A stretch of 64,000 nucleotides of DNA, taken from contig CAWGUF010000028.1 in NCBI GenBank assembly GCA_963825625.1, positions 7,793-71,792 of the forward strand, written 5' to 3'. This document shows, piece after piece, positions 48,435 to 56,612 of the stretch (the first letter of the stretch is position 1; each line of letters begins with the position of its first letter). This DNA is from CAMDPA01 sp963825625. Its GTDB lineage: Bacteria > Pseudomonadota > Alphaproteobacteria > Rhizobiales > Hyphomicrobiaceae. Made by a program: the position numbers and the translations under genes. The notes under the pieces were generated by a model. That model did no database searches and had not been told where the DNA came from. It was given only the letters and a program-made list of their open reading frames with translations.

Positions 48435-49049
48435 ATGGAAAAGATCGACTTCAAGAAAACTCTTGCCAGCCTCTACAAGGCGCCGAAGGGCGAATTCGTC
48501 CTCGTCGACGTGCCGGACATGCAGTTCGTCAAGGTCGACGGGCAGGGTGATCCGAACACGGACCCAGCTTACAGGCGGGCAATCGAATGGCTCTATTCGG
48601 CCAGCTACGCGATGAAATTCGCGGTCAGAGCCGCATCGGGACGGGACTATGTCGTGCCTCCCCTGGAAGGTCTATGGTCGGCCGATGATGCTGAGGATTT
48701 CGTGGCGCGCCGCAAGCATCTCTGGCGCTGGACAATGATGATCATGGTGCCCGACTTCGTCGATCGCGCTCACTTCGATGCCGCGCTGGAAAAAGCCGCC
48801 GGGAAGCTTGGCGAACCGCCGGCATCGTTGCGACTGGAACACCTGCATGAAGGGCTTTGTCTGCAGACGCTTTACGTCGGCAGCTACGATGACGAAGGTC
48901 CGATACTCAACAAGCTGCACAACGAGATCATGCCAGCACGCGGCGTGACATTTGCAGGCCCGCACCATGAGATCTATCTGAGTGATGCGCGCAGGACCGC
49001 GCCTGAGAAGCTCAAGACACTTCTGCGCCAACCAATCAAGAGGCTGTAG
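48435..49049 (+). CDS. GyrI-like small-molecule-binding domain protein
   Basis: 204 residues, single domain: VLVDVPDMQFVKVDGQGDPNTDPAYRRAIEWLYSASYAMKF near the start and EHLHEGLCLQTLYVGSYDDEGPILNKLHNEIM later, which is the GyrI/SOUL-like binding fold found alone or fused to AraC and MerR regulators. There is no DNA-binding domain. It may sequester or hydrolyse small toxic molecules, as described for some family members. ATG at 48435; the repeat element lies just upstream. Confidence 0.85.
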   Translation: MEKIDFKKTLASLYKAPKGEFVLVDVPDMQFVKVDGQGDPNTDPAYRRAIEWLYSASYAMKFAVRAASGRDYVVPPLEGLWSADDAEDFVARRKHLWRWTMMIMVPDFVDRAHFDAALEKAAGKLGEPPASLRLEHLHEGLCLQTLYVGSYDDEGPILNKLHNEIMPARGVTFAGPHHEIYLSDARRTAPEKLKTLLRQPIKRL

Positions 49050-49092
49050 CTGATGAGCAGCGGTGAACAGCGCGACAGCGGGGCATCAAAAC

Positions 49093-50280
49093 ATGGTGGT
49101 TAAGGCAGGGCGAGAGTTTCTGGCCATACCCGGACCGACGACGATGCCGGACGACGTTTTGCGCGCGATGCACCGGCCCGCCGTCGACATCTATTCCGGT
49201 GATCTCGTCAAGGTGACCGACAGCCTGCTAAGTGACCTTGGCCTGCTGTTCGGCACCAAGGGGCACGTCTACATCTACATCGCCAACGGGCACGGTGCGT
49301 GGGAAGGCGCACTGACGAATGTACTGTCGAAGGGCGACAAGGTGTTGGTGCTGGACAGTGGTCGGTTCGCGCGTGGCTGGGGTGATTATGCCGCCCGGCT
49401 CGGCTGTGAGGTGGAGGTGCTGCCGGGCGCTTTCTCGCGCGCCATCAGTTCTCAGGAGGTTGAGGCCCGGTTGCGGCGCGATGCGGCGGGCGAGATCAAG
49501 GCAATACTCACCGTTCAGGTCGACACAGCCTCGGGCGTGGTCAACGACATAGCGGCCATCGGTGAAGCTATCCGGGCCGCCGGCCACGAGGCGCTGTTCT
49601 GCGTTGATGCCGTCGCCTCGCTCGGCTGCATGCCATTCGAGATGGACGCCTGGCACGTCGACGTCGCGATGGCCGCCTCACAGAAGGGACTGATGACGCC
49701 GCCCGGGCTCAGCTTCGTTGCCGCCAGCGACCGGGCGCGCCGTCTGCACAAGCGGGCCGGTCTGCGCACACCGTACTGGGATTGGACGGCGCGCGAGGGC
49801 GAGTGGCATTACATGAAATACGCCGGCACGCCGCCCGAGCATCTGATGTTCGGATTGCGCGCCGCTCTCGATATGCTTTTCGCCGAAGGACTGGAGAACG
49901 TCTTCCGTCGCCATCGTCTGCTTGGCGGTGCTGTACGCTGCGCGGTGGAGCGCTGGGCCGAGGCGGGCGTGCTGTCATTCAATATCGAAGCTGCCGCTGA
50001 GCGCTCGGACACCGTTACCGCGGTCGTTATGGCAGAGCCCTATTCACCGGAGCCATTGCTTGCATTCTGCAAGGAGACCTGCGGTGTGGTGCTCGGCATT
50101 GCGCTCGGCGAGATCTCGGGCCGGGCATTCCGCATCGCTCACATGGGCCATCTCAATGCACCGATGGTGCTGGGTACGCTGGGCGTTGTGGACATGGCGC
50201 TGAAGCGGCTCGCCGTCCCACATGGCAGTGGAGGCACCGATGCGGCGATTGCCTGGCTGGCCGAAAACGTTGCGGACTGA
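49093..50280 (+). CDS. Class V aminotransferase (alanine/serine-glyoxylate aminotransferase-like)
   Basis: 395 residues from ATG 49093 (a GTG at 49063 would add ten). LAIPGPTTMPDDVLRAMHRPAVDIYSGDL is the typical opening, HGAWEGALTNVLSKGDKVLVLDSGRFARGW binds cofactor phosphate, and the PLP lysine lies in AASQKGLMTPPGLSF near residue 202. Such enzymes transfer amino groups to glyoxylate, pyruvate or related oxoacids. A GntR regulator is convergent just downstream and may control it. Confidence 0.88.
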   Translation: MVVKAGREFLAIPGPTTMPDDVLRAMHRPAVDIYSGDLVKVTDSLLSDLGLLFGTKGHVYIYIANGHGAWEGALTNVLSKGDKVLVLDSGRFARGWGDYAARLGCEVEVLPGAFSRAISSQEVEARLRRDAAGEIKAILTVQVDTASGVVNDIAAIGEAIRAAGHEALFCVDAVASLGCMPFEMDAWHVDVAMAASQKGLMTPPGLSFVAASDRARRLHKRAGLRTPYWDWTAREGEWHYMKYAGTPPEHLMFGLRAALDMLFAEGLENVFRRHRLLGGAVRCAVERWAEAGVLSFNIEAAAERSDTVTAVVMAEPYSPEPLLAFCKETCGVVLGIALGEISGRAFRIAHMGHLNAPMVLGTLGVVDMALKRLAVPHGSGGTDAAIAWLAENVAD

Positions 50281-50402
50281 AATGCGAGCCGCCCGTCATG
50301 AAACGCACAGCCGGTGTCGCGTACGCAAGGCGCGCGTATATGCGGCTGCCATGTTCGTTTTAGGTTGCCGCGTTCGATTTACGTTGGCGGCGCGCCCGGG
50401 CT

Positions 50403-51137
50403 CTAATCAATGGTGACCCCGTAGCGCATGACTGTCGGCCGGTAGAACGACTGTCGTTGCTCGACACGCCGGTCATCATACGCAACAGCGCAGCGTTCGA
50501 CGTGCAGGATCGGCGCGCCAGGATCGAGGCCAAGTCGTGTGCTCAATTCCCCGTCGGCACGCACAAGGCCAACTTTCTCTTCGGCTCTCGTCACCAGGAC
50601 ACCGTAGCTGGAGAACACCGTATAGAGATGCTGGCCTGCGGTCATTTGCTTCTCCAGGCGAGGGAACTGAGCCGCTGACAGCAGTGACGTCTCCACGCCG
50701 ATGGTCTGGCCCGAAGAGCGCAGCAACTGCCTCACTTCCAGCACGTCACTCCCGTCCATGTCAGGCAGGTACTCGCGGTCGCTGGCCGTTGCGCGCCGAC
50801 GATTTACGCTATCCAGCTCGTAGTCGAGGGGCAGGCGCTCTCCATTGCTCGACAACAGTGGACAGAATTTCTGCTCGATCGCACGCGTGGCGAAGCCGGT
50901 GACATATGTGCCCCTCCCTTGCTTGCGGACCACCAGACCTGATTCCTCCAGCCATTCCACGGCACGCCGAATCGTGCCGACGCTCACACCGCATTGCGAC
51001 GCCAGGACGAATTCGTTGGGTAGCGTCTCGCCCGCCTTCCATTCCCCATTACGGATGCGATTGAGAACCATGTCGCGGACCTGGCTGTAGAGCGGCTTGG
51101 CCATCGCCAACCGGCCTCGGCTGTTGTGCAATTTCAT
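50403..51137 (-). CDS. GntR/UTRA-family transcriptional regulator
   Basis: 244 residues. The winged helix is intact: PLYSQVRDMVLNRIRNGEWKAGETLPNEFVLASQCGVSVGTIRRAVEWLEESGLVVRKQGRGTYV, followed by a UTRA ligand-binding domain (VLEVRQLLRSSGQTIGVETSLLSAAQFPRLE). GAGAGG precedes ATG 51137; ATG 51104 is an alternative. Longer in-frame starts would run into the AT-rich inverted repeat upstream. Likely represses itself or neighbouring metabolic genes. Confidence 0.9.
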   Translation of the reverse strand: MKLHNSRGRLAMAKPLYSQVRDMVLNRIRNGEWKAGETLPNEFVLASQCGVSVGTIRRAVEWLEESGLVVRKQGRGTYVTGFATRAIEQKFCPLLSSNGERLPLDYELDSVNRRRATASDREYLPDMDGSDVLEVRQLLRSSGQTIGVETSLLSAAQFPRLEKQMTAGQHLYTVFSSYGVLVTRAEEKVGLVRADGELSTRLGLDPGAPILHVERCAVAYDDRRVEQRQSFYRPTVMRYGVTID

Positions 51138-51145
51138 CGGACCTC

Positions 51146-51238
51146 TCGTGCAACTTATAATTGTATTAATTAGCACGAAATAGCCGGAAGTCCATAGCGC
51201 TCAAGCCACGCATCAAGACAATCTACAATTTAAAATTG
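51146..51238. promoter_or_regulatory. AT-rich inverted repeats upstream of the GntR gene
   Basis: TCGTGC (51146-51151) and GCACGA (51173-51178) flank an AT-rich core just before the GntR start. A second perfect palindrome CAATTT-A-AAATTG lies at 51226-51238. Both stand out from GC-rich surroundings and are candidate operator or promoter elements for autoregulation. Confidence 0.4.
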
Positions 51239-51300
51239 CGGTATCGTGGTTGTCGTGACGGTTGAAAGGTGGGCGCGCGACAGCAATGCGTAGCAGCAGC

Positions 51301-51336
51301 CAAAAACAAAGCGGCGCCTCCAATCGAAGACGCCGC
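51301..51336 (-). terminator. Rho-independent terminator of ssb
   Basis: On the minus strand GCGGCG (51331-51336) and CGCCGC (51311-51316) pair around 14 bases, which may add further pairs, followed by TTTGTTTTTG (51301-51310). It lies 28 bases after the ssb stop. Confidence 0.75.
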
Positions 51337-51363
51337 CGATGCTGCCGTCTTTAAGGGCCCAGC

Positions 51364-51936
51364 TTAGAACGGGATCTCATCATCCAGTGGCTTGTCGAAG
51401 CCCTTGGAGCCGCCGCCATTGCCACCGCCCCGTGCGGGCGCCCGGCCGCCACCGCCACTGCTCGCCTCGCCGTAGCCGCCGCCACCACCACCGCCGCCGC
51501 CAAAATCTCCACCGCCGCCGTAGCTACCATAGTCACCCGGACCGTCCTCAGCCATCCCGCCGGGGGCTCCCATGCCGCCACCCGCCCGACCGTCGAGCAT
51601 CGTCAGGACCGAATTGAAACCCTGCAGCACGATCTCGGTCGTATAGCGTTCCTGCCCCTGCTGGTCCTGCCATTTCCGCGTCTGAAGCTGGCCCTCGAGG
51701 TATACTTTCGCGCCCTTCTTCAGATACTGCTCAGCAACCTTGCAAAGCCCTTCGTTGAAGATGACCACGCGATGCCACTCGGTACGCTCCTTGCGCTCGC
51801 CTGAGACTTTGTCGCGCCAACTATCGGTCGTCGCCAGGTTCAGATTTGCGATTGGGCGTCCATCCTGCGTGCGGCGGATCTCGGGGTCGCGGCCGAGATT
51901 GCCGATCAGGATCACCTTGTTGACGGAACCGGCCAT
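51364..51936 (-). CDS. ssb: Single-stranded DNA-binding protein
   Basis: 190 residues. The OB-fold domain is MAGSVNKVILIGNLGRDPEIRRTQDGRPIANLNLATTDSW through LEGQLQTRKWQDQQGQERYTTEIVLQG. It is followed by a glycine-rich low-complexity linker (about residues 118-178) and the acidic C-terminal tip LDDEIPF that recruits partner proteins. A LexA-type box and promoter lie about 175-215 bases upstream, so expression is probably damage-induced. uvrA, the usual divergent neighbour, is absent. Confidence 0.97.
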   Translation of the reverse strand: MAGSVNKVILIGNLGRDPEIRRTQDGRPIANLNLATTDSWRDKVSGERKERTEWHRVVIFNEGLCKVAEQYLKKGAKVYLEGQLQTRKWQDQQGQERYTTEIVLQGFNSVLTMLDGRAGGGMGAPGGMAEDGPGDYGSYGGGGDFGGGGGGGGGYGEASSGGGGRAPARGGGNGGGSKGFDKPLDDEIPF

Positions 51937-52109
51937 GTCGGTTGCTCCTTAATAAGACTGGATTGTACCCTTGAACTCGCAGGCGGACGCCCTGGTGACG
52001 ACCCAGCCTCACGATTCGCGTTGCATCAGCCTAACGCCGCGGCCCAGCCGCTCCTTGCCCAAATCGCGGTTGTCCACCGCTTTTGCCGCTCACGTTAGGC
52101 GAAGAATGT

Positions 52110-52154
52110 GTTCACTTAATGTTCCTACATAATCGCTGCTTCGAATTTGCGCAA
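52110..52154 (-). promoter_or_regulatory. SOS (LexA) box with overlapping promoter for ssb
   Basis: GTTC-ACTTAAT-GTTC at 52110-52124 is an exact match to the alphaproteobacterial LexA box GTTC-N7-GTTC. On the minus strand TTGCGC (52149-52154) and TATGTA (52126-52131), 17 bases apart, form a -35/-10 pair that points to ssb and ends one base before the box. The remaining ~170 bases to ssb, and the rest of the 320-base gap to 52257, show no gene. Confidence 0.8.
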
Positions 52155-52256
52155 GGGAGATTATTTGACGCTCGCGTCCTGCAAGCTCTCCACCCCGGGA
52201 ATGCGACGCGCGCGGCCCGGCGGGGAGCCTATCGCGCGTCGCCGAAAGAGCTGACT

Positions 52257-52544
52257 TCACGCACCATCCACCGCGATCAAATGACCGTCGGAGGCCGCTT
52301 TGCGCAAGTTGAGCAGCGGCGCATACTCGTTGGAATTGTACCAGGCCTCGAGCTTGCCCATGTCAGGGAACTCGATGATGACGACCCGGCCAGCCGGCAC
52401 GTTGCCTTCGAGCGTTTTGGCTGCGCCGCCGCGGGCGAGGAACTTGCCGCCGTAGATGTCGGATGTAGCCGCGACCGCCTTCTTGTACTCGTCGTACTTG
52501 CCCTGATCTTTGACGTGCACGTTGGCGATGAGATAAGCCGGCAT
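52257..52544 (-). CDS. DUF1330 domain protein
   Basis: 95 residues covering the whole DUF1330 (dimeric alpha/beta barrel) domain: PAYLIANVHVKDQGKYDEYKKAV, YGGKFLARGGAAKTLEG and RVVIIEFPDMGKLEAWYNSNEYAPLLNLRK. Function of the family is not established. The ATG at 52544 has AAGGAGGG just upstream. It follows the VOC dioxygenase gene by 29 bases and is probably co-transcribed with it. Confidence 0.9.
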   Translation of the reverse strand: MPAYLIANVHVKDQGKYDEYKKAVAATSDIYGGKFLARGGAAKTLEGNVPAGRVVIIEFPDMGKLEAWYNSNEYAPLLNLRKAASDGHLIAVDGA

Positions 52545-52573
52545 GACATTCCCTCCTTGTTGAGCAAACTGCT

Positions 52574-53575
52574 TTAGTCTCGACGCTTCGCCGCATCCCA
52601 CCAGGGGCAGACGCCTCGGGTGATCTCATAGTTGCCGGGCATCACCTGCACCGGCGCGCGCTGCCCGTCTTGCGCTGCCTTGCGGCGAAACTCGCGGGCC
52701 TTCGCGCGGCCTTCAGCGGCGAGCCACTGGCGCTCATGGCCCCACAGGCTTGGTCCGTGGTGCACCTCGAAAGGCTCCCAGGACGCAGGGTCCACGGTCT
52801 TGCCACCCCAGCCGTACTCCAGCAGGAAGTCCGAGGGCGTGGTGGCATAGAACGACGTCATGAGATCGTTGGTATGCCGCCCGAGCGTCGTCGAGATGCG
52901 CCCCTCCTCCTCCAATGCCATGTCGTATGTCTGTCCGACATCGTCGAGGCTGCACAATTCCACCATCAGATGATGGATGCCGTCACGCTGGCTCTTGATC
53001 AGTGCGAGCGAATGATGTCGCGGATTGACGTGCATGAAATAGGCGACGAACGGATCCAGGATCCAGTCGCTCAGGCGGAAGCCCAGAATGTCGCGATAGA
53101 ACGAGAGGGCCGGCTCCAGATCGCGCACCTGCATCACGATGTGGCCCAACCCGAGGGGCCCCGTGCGGAAGCCTGAGATCGAGCGGCCCGGAGCGAAAGG
53201 CGCAGCCGCTGCCTCCGCGCCATGAAACGCCTCCAGCACATTGCCTGCCGGATCGTGAAAGCGGATGGCCTCCGCGACGCGGCGCTCGTCCGCGCGCGCC
53301 CTGGCCAGTCGTGTGACCACGATCCCATGCGCTTCCAGGTGTGCCGCCAGCCGGTCAAGCGCGCCGGCGTCTGCCACCTCCCAGCCGAACGCCTGTCCGC
53401 AATCCGCTTCCGGCTCGGACGAGACCACGAGCCGCTGTTTGCGGTCGTCCATTCTGAACGCAAGCCGCGTCCGTGTCCGATCCACCAGTTGCATGCCGAG
53501 CCAGCGCTCGCCGAAATCGGCCCAGTCCTCGAGCTTGTTCGAGGCGATGCCGACATATCCCAGCGCTTCGATCAT
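52574..53575 (-). CDS. VOC-family extradiol dioxygenase (2,3-dihydroxybiphenyl dioxygenase-like)
   Basis: 333 residues with two VOC modules. The C-terminal module has the Fe(II) triad in the type I extradiol arrangement: H in GLGHIVMQVRDLEPALSFYRDILGF (near residue 147), H in PRHHSLALI and E in FLLEYGWGG. The N-terminal module (YVGIASNKLEDWADFGERWLGMQL) lacks these ligands, as in BphC. It likely cleaves a catechol next to its hydroxyls. The MFS gene lies 51 bases upstream and DUF1330 29 bases downstream. Confidence 0.9.
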   Translation of the reverse strand: MIEALGYVGIASNKLEDWADFGERWLGMQLVDRTRTRLAFRMDDRKQRLVVSSEPEADCGQAFGWEVADAGALDRLAAHLEAHGIVVTRLARARADERRVAEAIRFHDPAGNVLEAFHGAEAAAAPFAPGRSISGFRTGPLGLGHIVMQVRDLEPALSFYRDILGFRLSDWILDPFVAYFMHVNPRHHSLALIKSQRDGIHHLMVELCSLDDVGQTYDMALEEEGRISTTLGRHTNDLMTSFYATTPSDFLLEYGWGGKTVDPASWEPFEVHHGPSLWGHERQWLAAEGRAKAREFRRKAAQDGQRAPVQVMPGNYEITRGVCPWWDAAKRRD

Positions 53576-53626
53576 GTCGCTCCTCCATCGTGGGAGTTGG
53601 CTTCAGGACTGCCGCGCAAGGTTACG

Positions 53627-55087
53627 TCACGATGGCGGCCCAGGGAATGGCTTGTGAGCATCGTTGTGGCGGGAACGCGCTTTGCGACTCACAAAGGCAA
53701 GAAGCCCGACCGCGATGGCGAGCGCAAGTATCGCCGCGGCACAAATGAAGACGGCACGAAAGCCGGCCATGAAAGCTGCCGAGGGATCGCCGCCTCCTGC
53801 CGTGGCTGCTGCTGCGAAATGGTGGTGCAGTGCGGCATGGCCGGCAGCTCCTGCGATGATCCCCAGCGTGCGCGTCAACATGGCAAGGCTGCCTGCAACG
53901 CCGCGATCCCCGATTGGCAGGGCCGCAGTTATGAAATCCGTGTAGGCGACCTGGAACAGGCCGATGCCGATGCCTTGCACGACGAGCGGCAGCATCATGA
54001 CGAGCATCGATTGATCGCCGCTCCAGGCCGCAATTCCGCCCAGCCCTGCAGCCGACGTCGCCATGGCCACCAGAGCCGCTGCTTCGCTGCCGACCCGGTG
54101 CACGATCCGCGCCGCGAGCGAGGATCCAACGACCATGCCGAAGCCGGCAAGTGCAAGTGCCAAACCGACTTCGGTGGGCTTCAGGCCGGCGATCCGGACC
54201 AGGTAGAACGGACCGATCAGCACGACGGCGAATGCGGCATGGTTGGCGATCACGCTGGCGATATTCATCACCGCGAAGACAGCGTCCTTGAACAGCGCCG
54301 GCCTGATGATCGGATTGTCACGGCGCATCTGCCGCCGGATGAATAATACCAGGATAATGAGCCCCAGCGCGACAGAGAGCGGACGTAGCCACGTCCATGC
54401 GCCGCCGTTGTGGGCGCTCACCGCCAGCAGAATGAGGCAAAGTGCCATCACCAATTGCACGCTGCCCAAGGGATCGAGATCGGCTCGGGTACCGCTGCCG
54501 GGGCGCCGCGGTATCAACCACGACAGCGCCAGCGCCGCAAATACGAATGGCAGTCGTGCCCAGAACACTGCACCCCAGTCGAAGGAATTTACCAGCACGC
54601 CGCCTGCCAGCGGGCCGATCGCTGCTCCGAGTGCCAGCATCGCGGCATATATGCCGAGCACCCGCGTTCGCTTCGTTTCGTCGAAGAACGATGTCGCAAG
54701 TGCCGGCGCGCAACTCAGCACCAGCGCCGCACCCAGTCCCTGCAGCATCCGGCCGGCGAGAAGCACCTCGAAGCTCGTCGCGAACGCGCATGCCGCAATG
54801 CCGGCGGCGTTTGTCGCCAGCCCGGCCTGGAACACCGCGCGATAGCCGAAAAGATCGCCGAGCTTGCCGAAGATCAGCAGCAGGCTGGCATAGGTCAGAA
54901 CGTATGAGATGACCACCCAGCGTATGTCGGACAAGTCACGCCCGAAAGTGCTGATGATGCGGGGAAAGACGACATTGACCGCACTGTCCATTGGCGAGGC
55001 GATCGTGCCGAGGCAGACGATCAGCAGACAAAGTGCCGCGCGATGGCGTGTAAGCGGCGTATCAGAGGCAGGCGAGTGCGGCGGCAT
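53627..55087 (-). CDS. MFS transporter, DHA2-type (14 membrane segments)
   Basis: 486 residues. Fourteen hydrophobic segments with the motif A-like GKLGDLFGYRAVFQAGL after the second segment and motif C-like LGAAIGPLAGGVLVN in the fifth. DHA2 proteins export drugs, solvents or organic acids by proton exchange. It stands upstream of the ring-cleavage dioxygenase on the same strand, so it might move an aromatic compound. It is 51 bases downstream of rarA. Confidence 0.9.
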   Translation of the reverse strand: MPPHSPASDTPLTRHRAALCLLIVCLGTIASPMDSAVNVVFPRIISTFGRDLSDIRWVVISYVLTYASLLLIFGKLGDLFGYRAVFQAGLATNAAGIAACAFATSFEVLLAGRMLQGLGAALVLSCAPALATSFFDETKRTRVLGIYAAMLALGAAIGPLAGGVLVNSFDWGAVFWARLPFVFAALALSWLIPRRPGSGTRADLDPLGSVQLVMALCLILLAVSAHNGGAWTWLRPLSVALGLIILVLFIRRQMRRDNPIIRPALFKDAVFAVMNIASVIANHAAFAVVLIGPFYLVRIAGLKPTEVGLALALAGFGMVVGSSLAARIVHRVGSEAAALVAMATSAAGLGGIAAWSGDQSMLVMMLPLVVQGIGIGLFQVAYTDFITAALPIGDRGVAGSLAMLTRTLGIIAGAAGHAALHHHFAAAATAGGGDPSAAFMAGFRAVFICAAAILALAIAVGLLAFVSRKARSRHNDAHKPFPGPPS

Positions 55088-55138
55088 CGCGCATCCTGAC
55101 CTCCGGTCCGGCTTCGATCGCCGCGGTGCGATCCCTCA

Positions 55139-56452
55139 TCATTCCTGCTGGCGCTTGCGCCTCAACCCGTCCCAATAGGCTAGCCTCTTTCTGATCTCGC
55201 GCTCGAAGCCGCGCTCGGGCGGAGCATAGAACTGCTGACGCGTCATGCCATCGGGAAAATAATTCTGGCCGGAGAACGCGCCGGGGGCGTCGTGGTCGTA
55301 TTCGTAGCCTTCGCCGTAGCCCTCGTCCTCCATCAATCGGGTCGGGGCGTTGAGGATGTGTTTCGGGGGTGCCAGGCTGCCGTGTGCTTTTGCGGCTTTC
55401 ATCGCCGCCTTATAGGCGACATAGACGGCATTCGACTTCGGCGCTGTCGCCAGATAGACGACCGCTTGTGCCAGCGCCAGCTCACCTTCCGGGCTGCCGA
55501 GGAAGTCGTAGGTGTCCTTTGCCGCCAACGCCTGCGTCACCGCAGCCGGATCGGCCAGCCCGATATCCTCCACCGCCATCCGCACGATGCGCCGCGCCAG
55601 GAACAGCCGGTCCTCGCCACCGTCCAGCATCCGCGCGAGCCAATAGAGCGCCGCATCTGGATCGGAGCCGCGCACCGCCTTGTGAAGCGCCGAGATCAGA
55701 TTGTAGTGCCCATCCCGACCCTTGTCGTAGAGTGGAGCCCGCCGCATCACCAGCTTGGTCAGCGCCTCGCGTCCGATTGGCGACGAGCCCTCCGCAACCG
55801 CGGCATACACTTCTTCAGCGAGGTTTATTGCGGCGCGGCCGTCGCCATCGGCCATGCCCTTCAGCGCCTCGCGTGCGTCGACATCGAGCGGCAGCGGACG
55901 GCCATCCGATGCTTCCGCCCGCGTCAGCAACAGCTCTATCGCGTCGTCATCCAGCCGGTTGAATACCAGCACCGTCGCACGCGACAGCACGGCGGCGTTG
56001 AGCTCGAACGATGGATTTTCCGTCGTCGCGCCCACCAGCGTGATGGTGCCGTCCTCCATGTGCGGCAGGAAGCTGTCCTGTTGCGAGCGGTTGAACCGGT
56101 GGATCTCGTCGATGAACAGCAGCGTGCCCTTGCCCTGCTCGCGGCGGGCTTTGGCGCGCTCGAAGGCTTTGCGCAGGTCCTGCACGCCGGAGAAGATGGC
56201 CGAGAGCTGCTCGAACTCGAGCCTGGTTTCGTGCGCCAGCAGGCGGGCCACCGTGGTCTTGCCGCATCCCGGTGGGCCCCACAGGATCATCGACTGGATC
56301 CGGCCGCTCGCCAGCATCCGTGTCAGCGTGCCGTCTGGCCCGACGAGATGGTCCTGCCCGACGACCTCGGCGAGCCTGGAAGGCCGCAGCCGGTCGGCCA
56401 GCGGTCTGGGCGCGCCGGTCTCCAGGCCTGCGGCTTGGAACAGGTTGGTCAT
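55139..56452 (-). CDS. rarA: Replication-associated recombination protein A (AAA+ ATPase)
   Basis: 437 residues of the RarA/MgsA/WRNIP1 family, a clamp-loader-like ATPase acting at stalled forks. Walker A GPPGCGKTTVARLL lies near residue 58 and Walker B LLFIDEIHRFNRSQQDSFLPHMEDG near residue 111; the C-terminal tetramerisation region contains APKSNAVYVAYKAAMKAAKAHG. Alphaproteobacteria often encode it next to a degP-type gene, as here. Confidence 0.95.
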   Translation of the reverse strand: MTNLFQAAGLETGAPRPLADRLRPSRLAEVVGQDHLVGPDGTLTRMLASGRIQSMILWGPPGCGKTTVARLLAHETRLEFEQLSAIFSGVQDLRKAFERAKARREQGKGTLLFIDEIHRFNRSQQDSFLPHMEDGTITLVGATTENPSFELNAAVLSRATVLVFNRLDDDAIELLLTRAEASDGRPLPLDVDAREALKGMADGDGRAAINLAEEVYAAVAEGSSPIGREALTKLVMRRAPLYDKGRDGHYNLISALHKAVRGSDPDAALYWLARMLDGGEDRLFLARRIVRMAVEDIGLADPAAVTQALAAKDTYDFLGSPEGELALAQAVVYLATAPKSNAVYVAYKAAMKAAKAHGSLAPPKHILNAPTRLMEDEGYGEGYEYDHDAPGAFSGQNYFPDGMTRQQFYAPPERGFEREIRKRLAYWDGLRRKRQQE

Positions 56453-56492
56453 GCGCGGACTTTAGCGCATCCGAATTCAGAATTCAGCGCCC

Positions 56493-56612
56493 TCATGTAG
56501 CGTTGGCGCGACCGAAGCCGAATGTCACGATCGTTCCGACGAGACCGATTGCGCCCAGGAGCAGTCCCGGCCTAAATAAGAGCGTGTAGAACTGTGGCTG
56601 ATTGGCGTTCAT
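56493..56612 (-). CDS. 39-residue single-pass membrane protein
   Basis: The frame MNANQPQFYTLLFRPG followed by the hydrophobic LLLGAIGLVGTIVTFGFG and a short tail RANAT. Its ATG overlaps the TGA of the DegP-like gene (ATGA), so it would be translated by re-initiation, and its stop lies 40 bases before rarA. One predicted transmembrane helix, no motif I recognise. The coupling to a periplasmic protease suggests a small accessory or regulator, but this is inference. Confidence 0.6.
   Translation of the reverse strand: MNANQPQFYTLLFRPGLLLGAIGLVGTIVTFGFGRANAT

Noticed and set aside
48946..48960. Third copy of the hairpin 2 arm inside the GyrI-like gene (GTGACATTTGCAGG)
   Set aside because: Only a short chance match within coding sequence, without the complementary arm.
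52125..52577. uvrA or another gene divergent from ssb
   Set aside because: The plus-strand open frame here is antisense to the DUF1330 gene and has no UvrA motifs.
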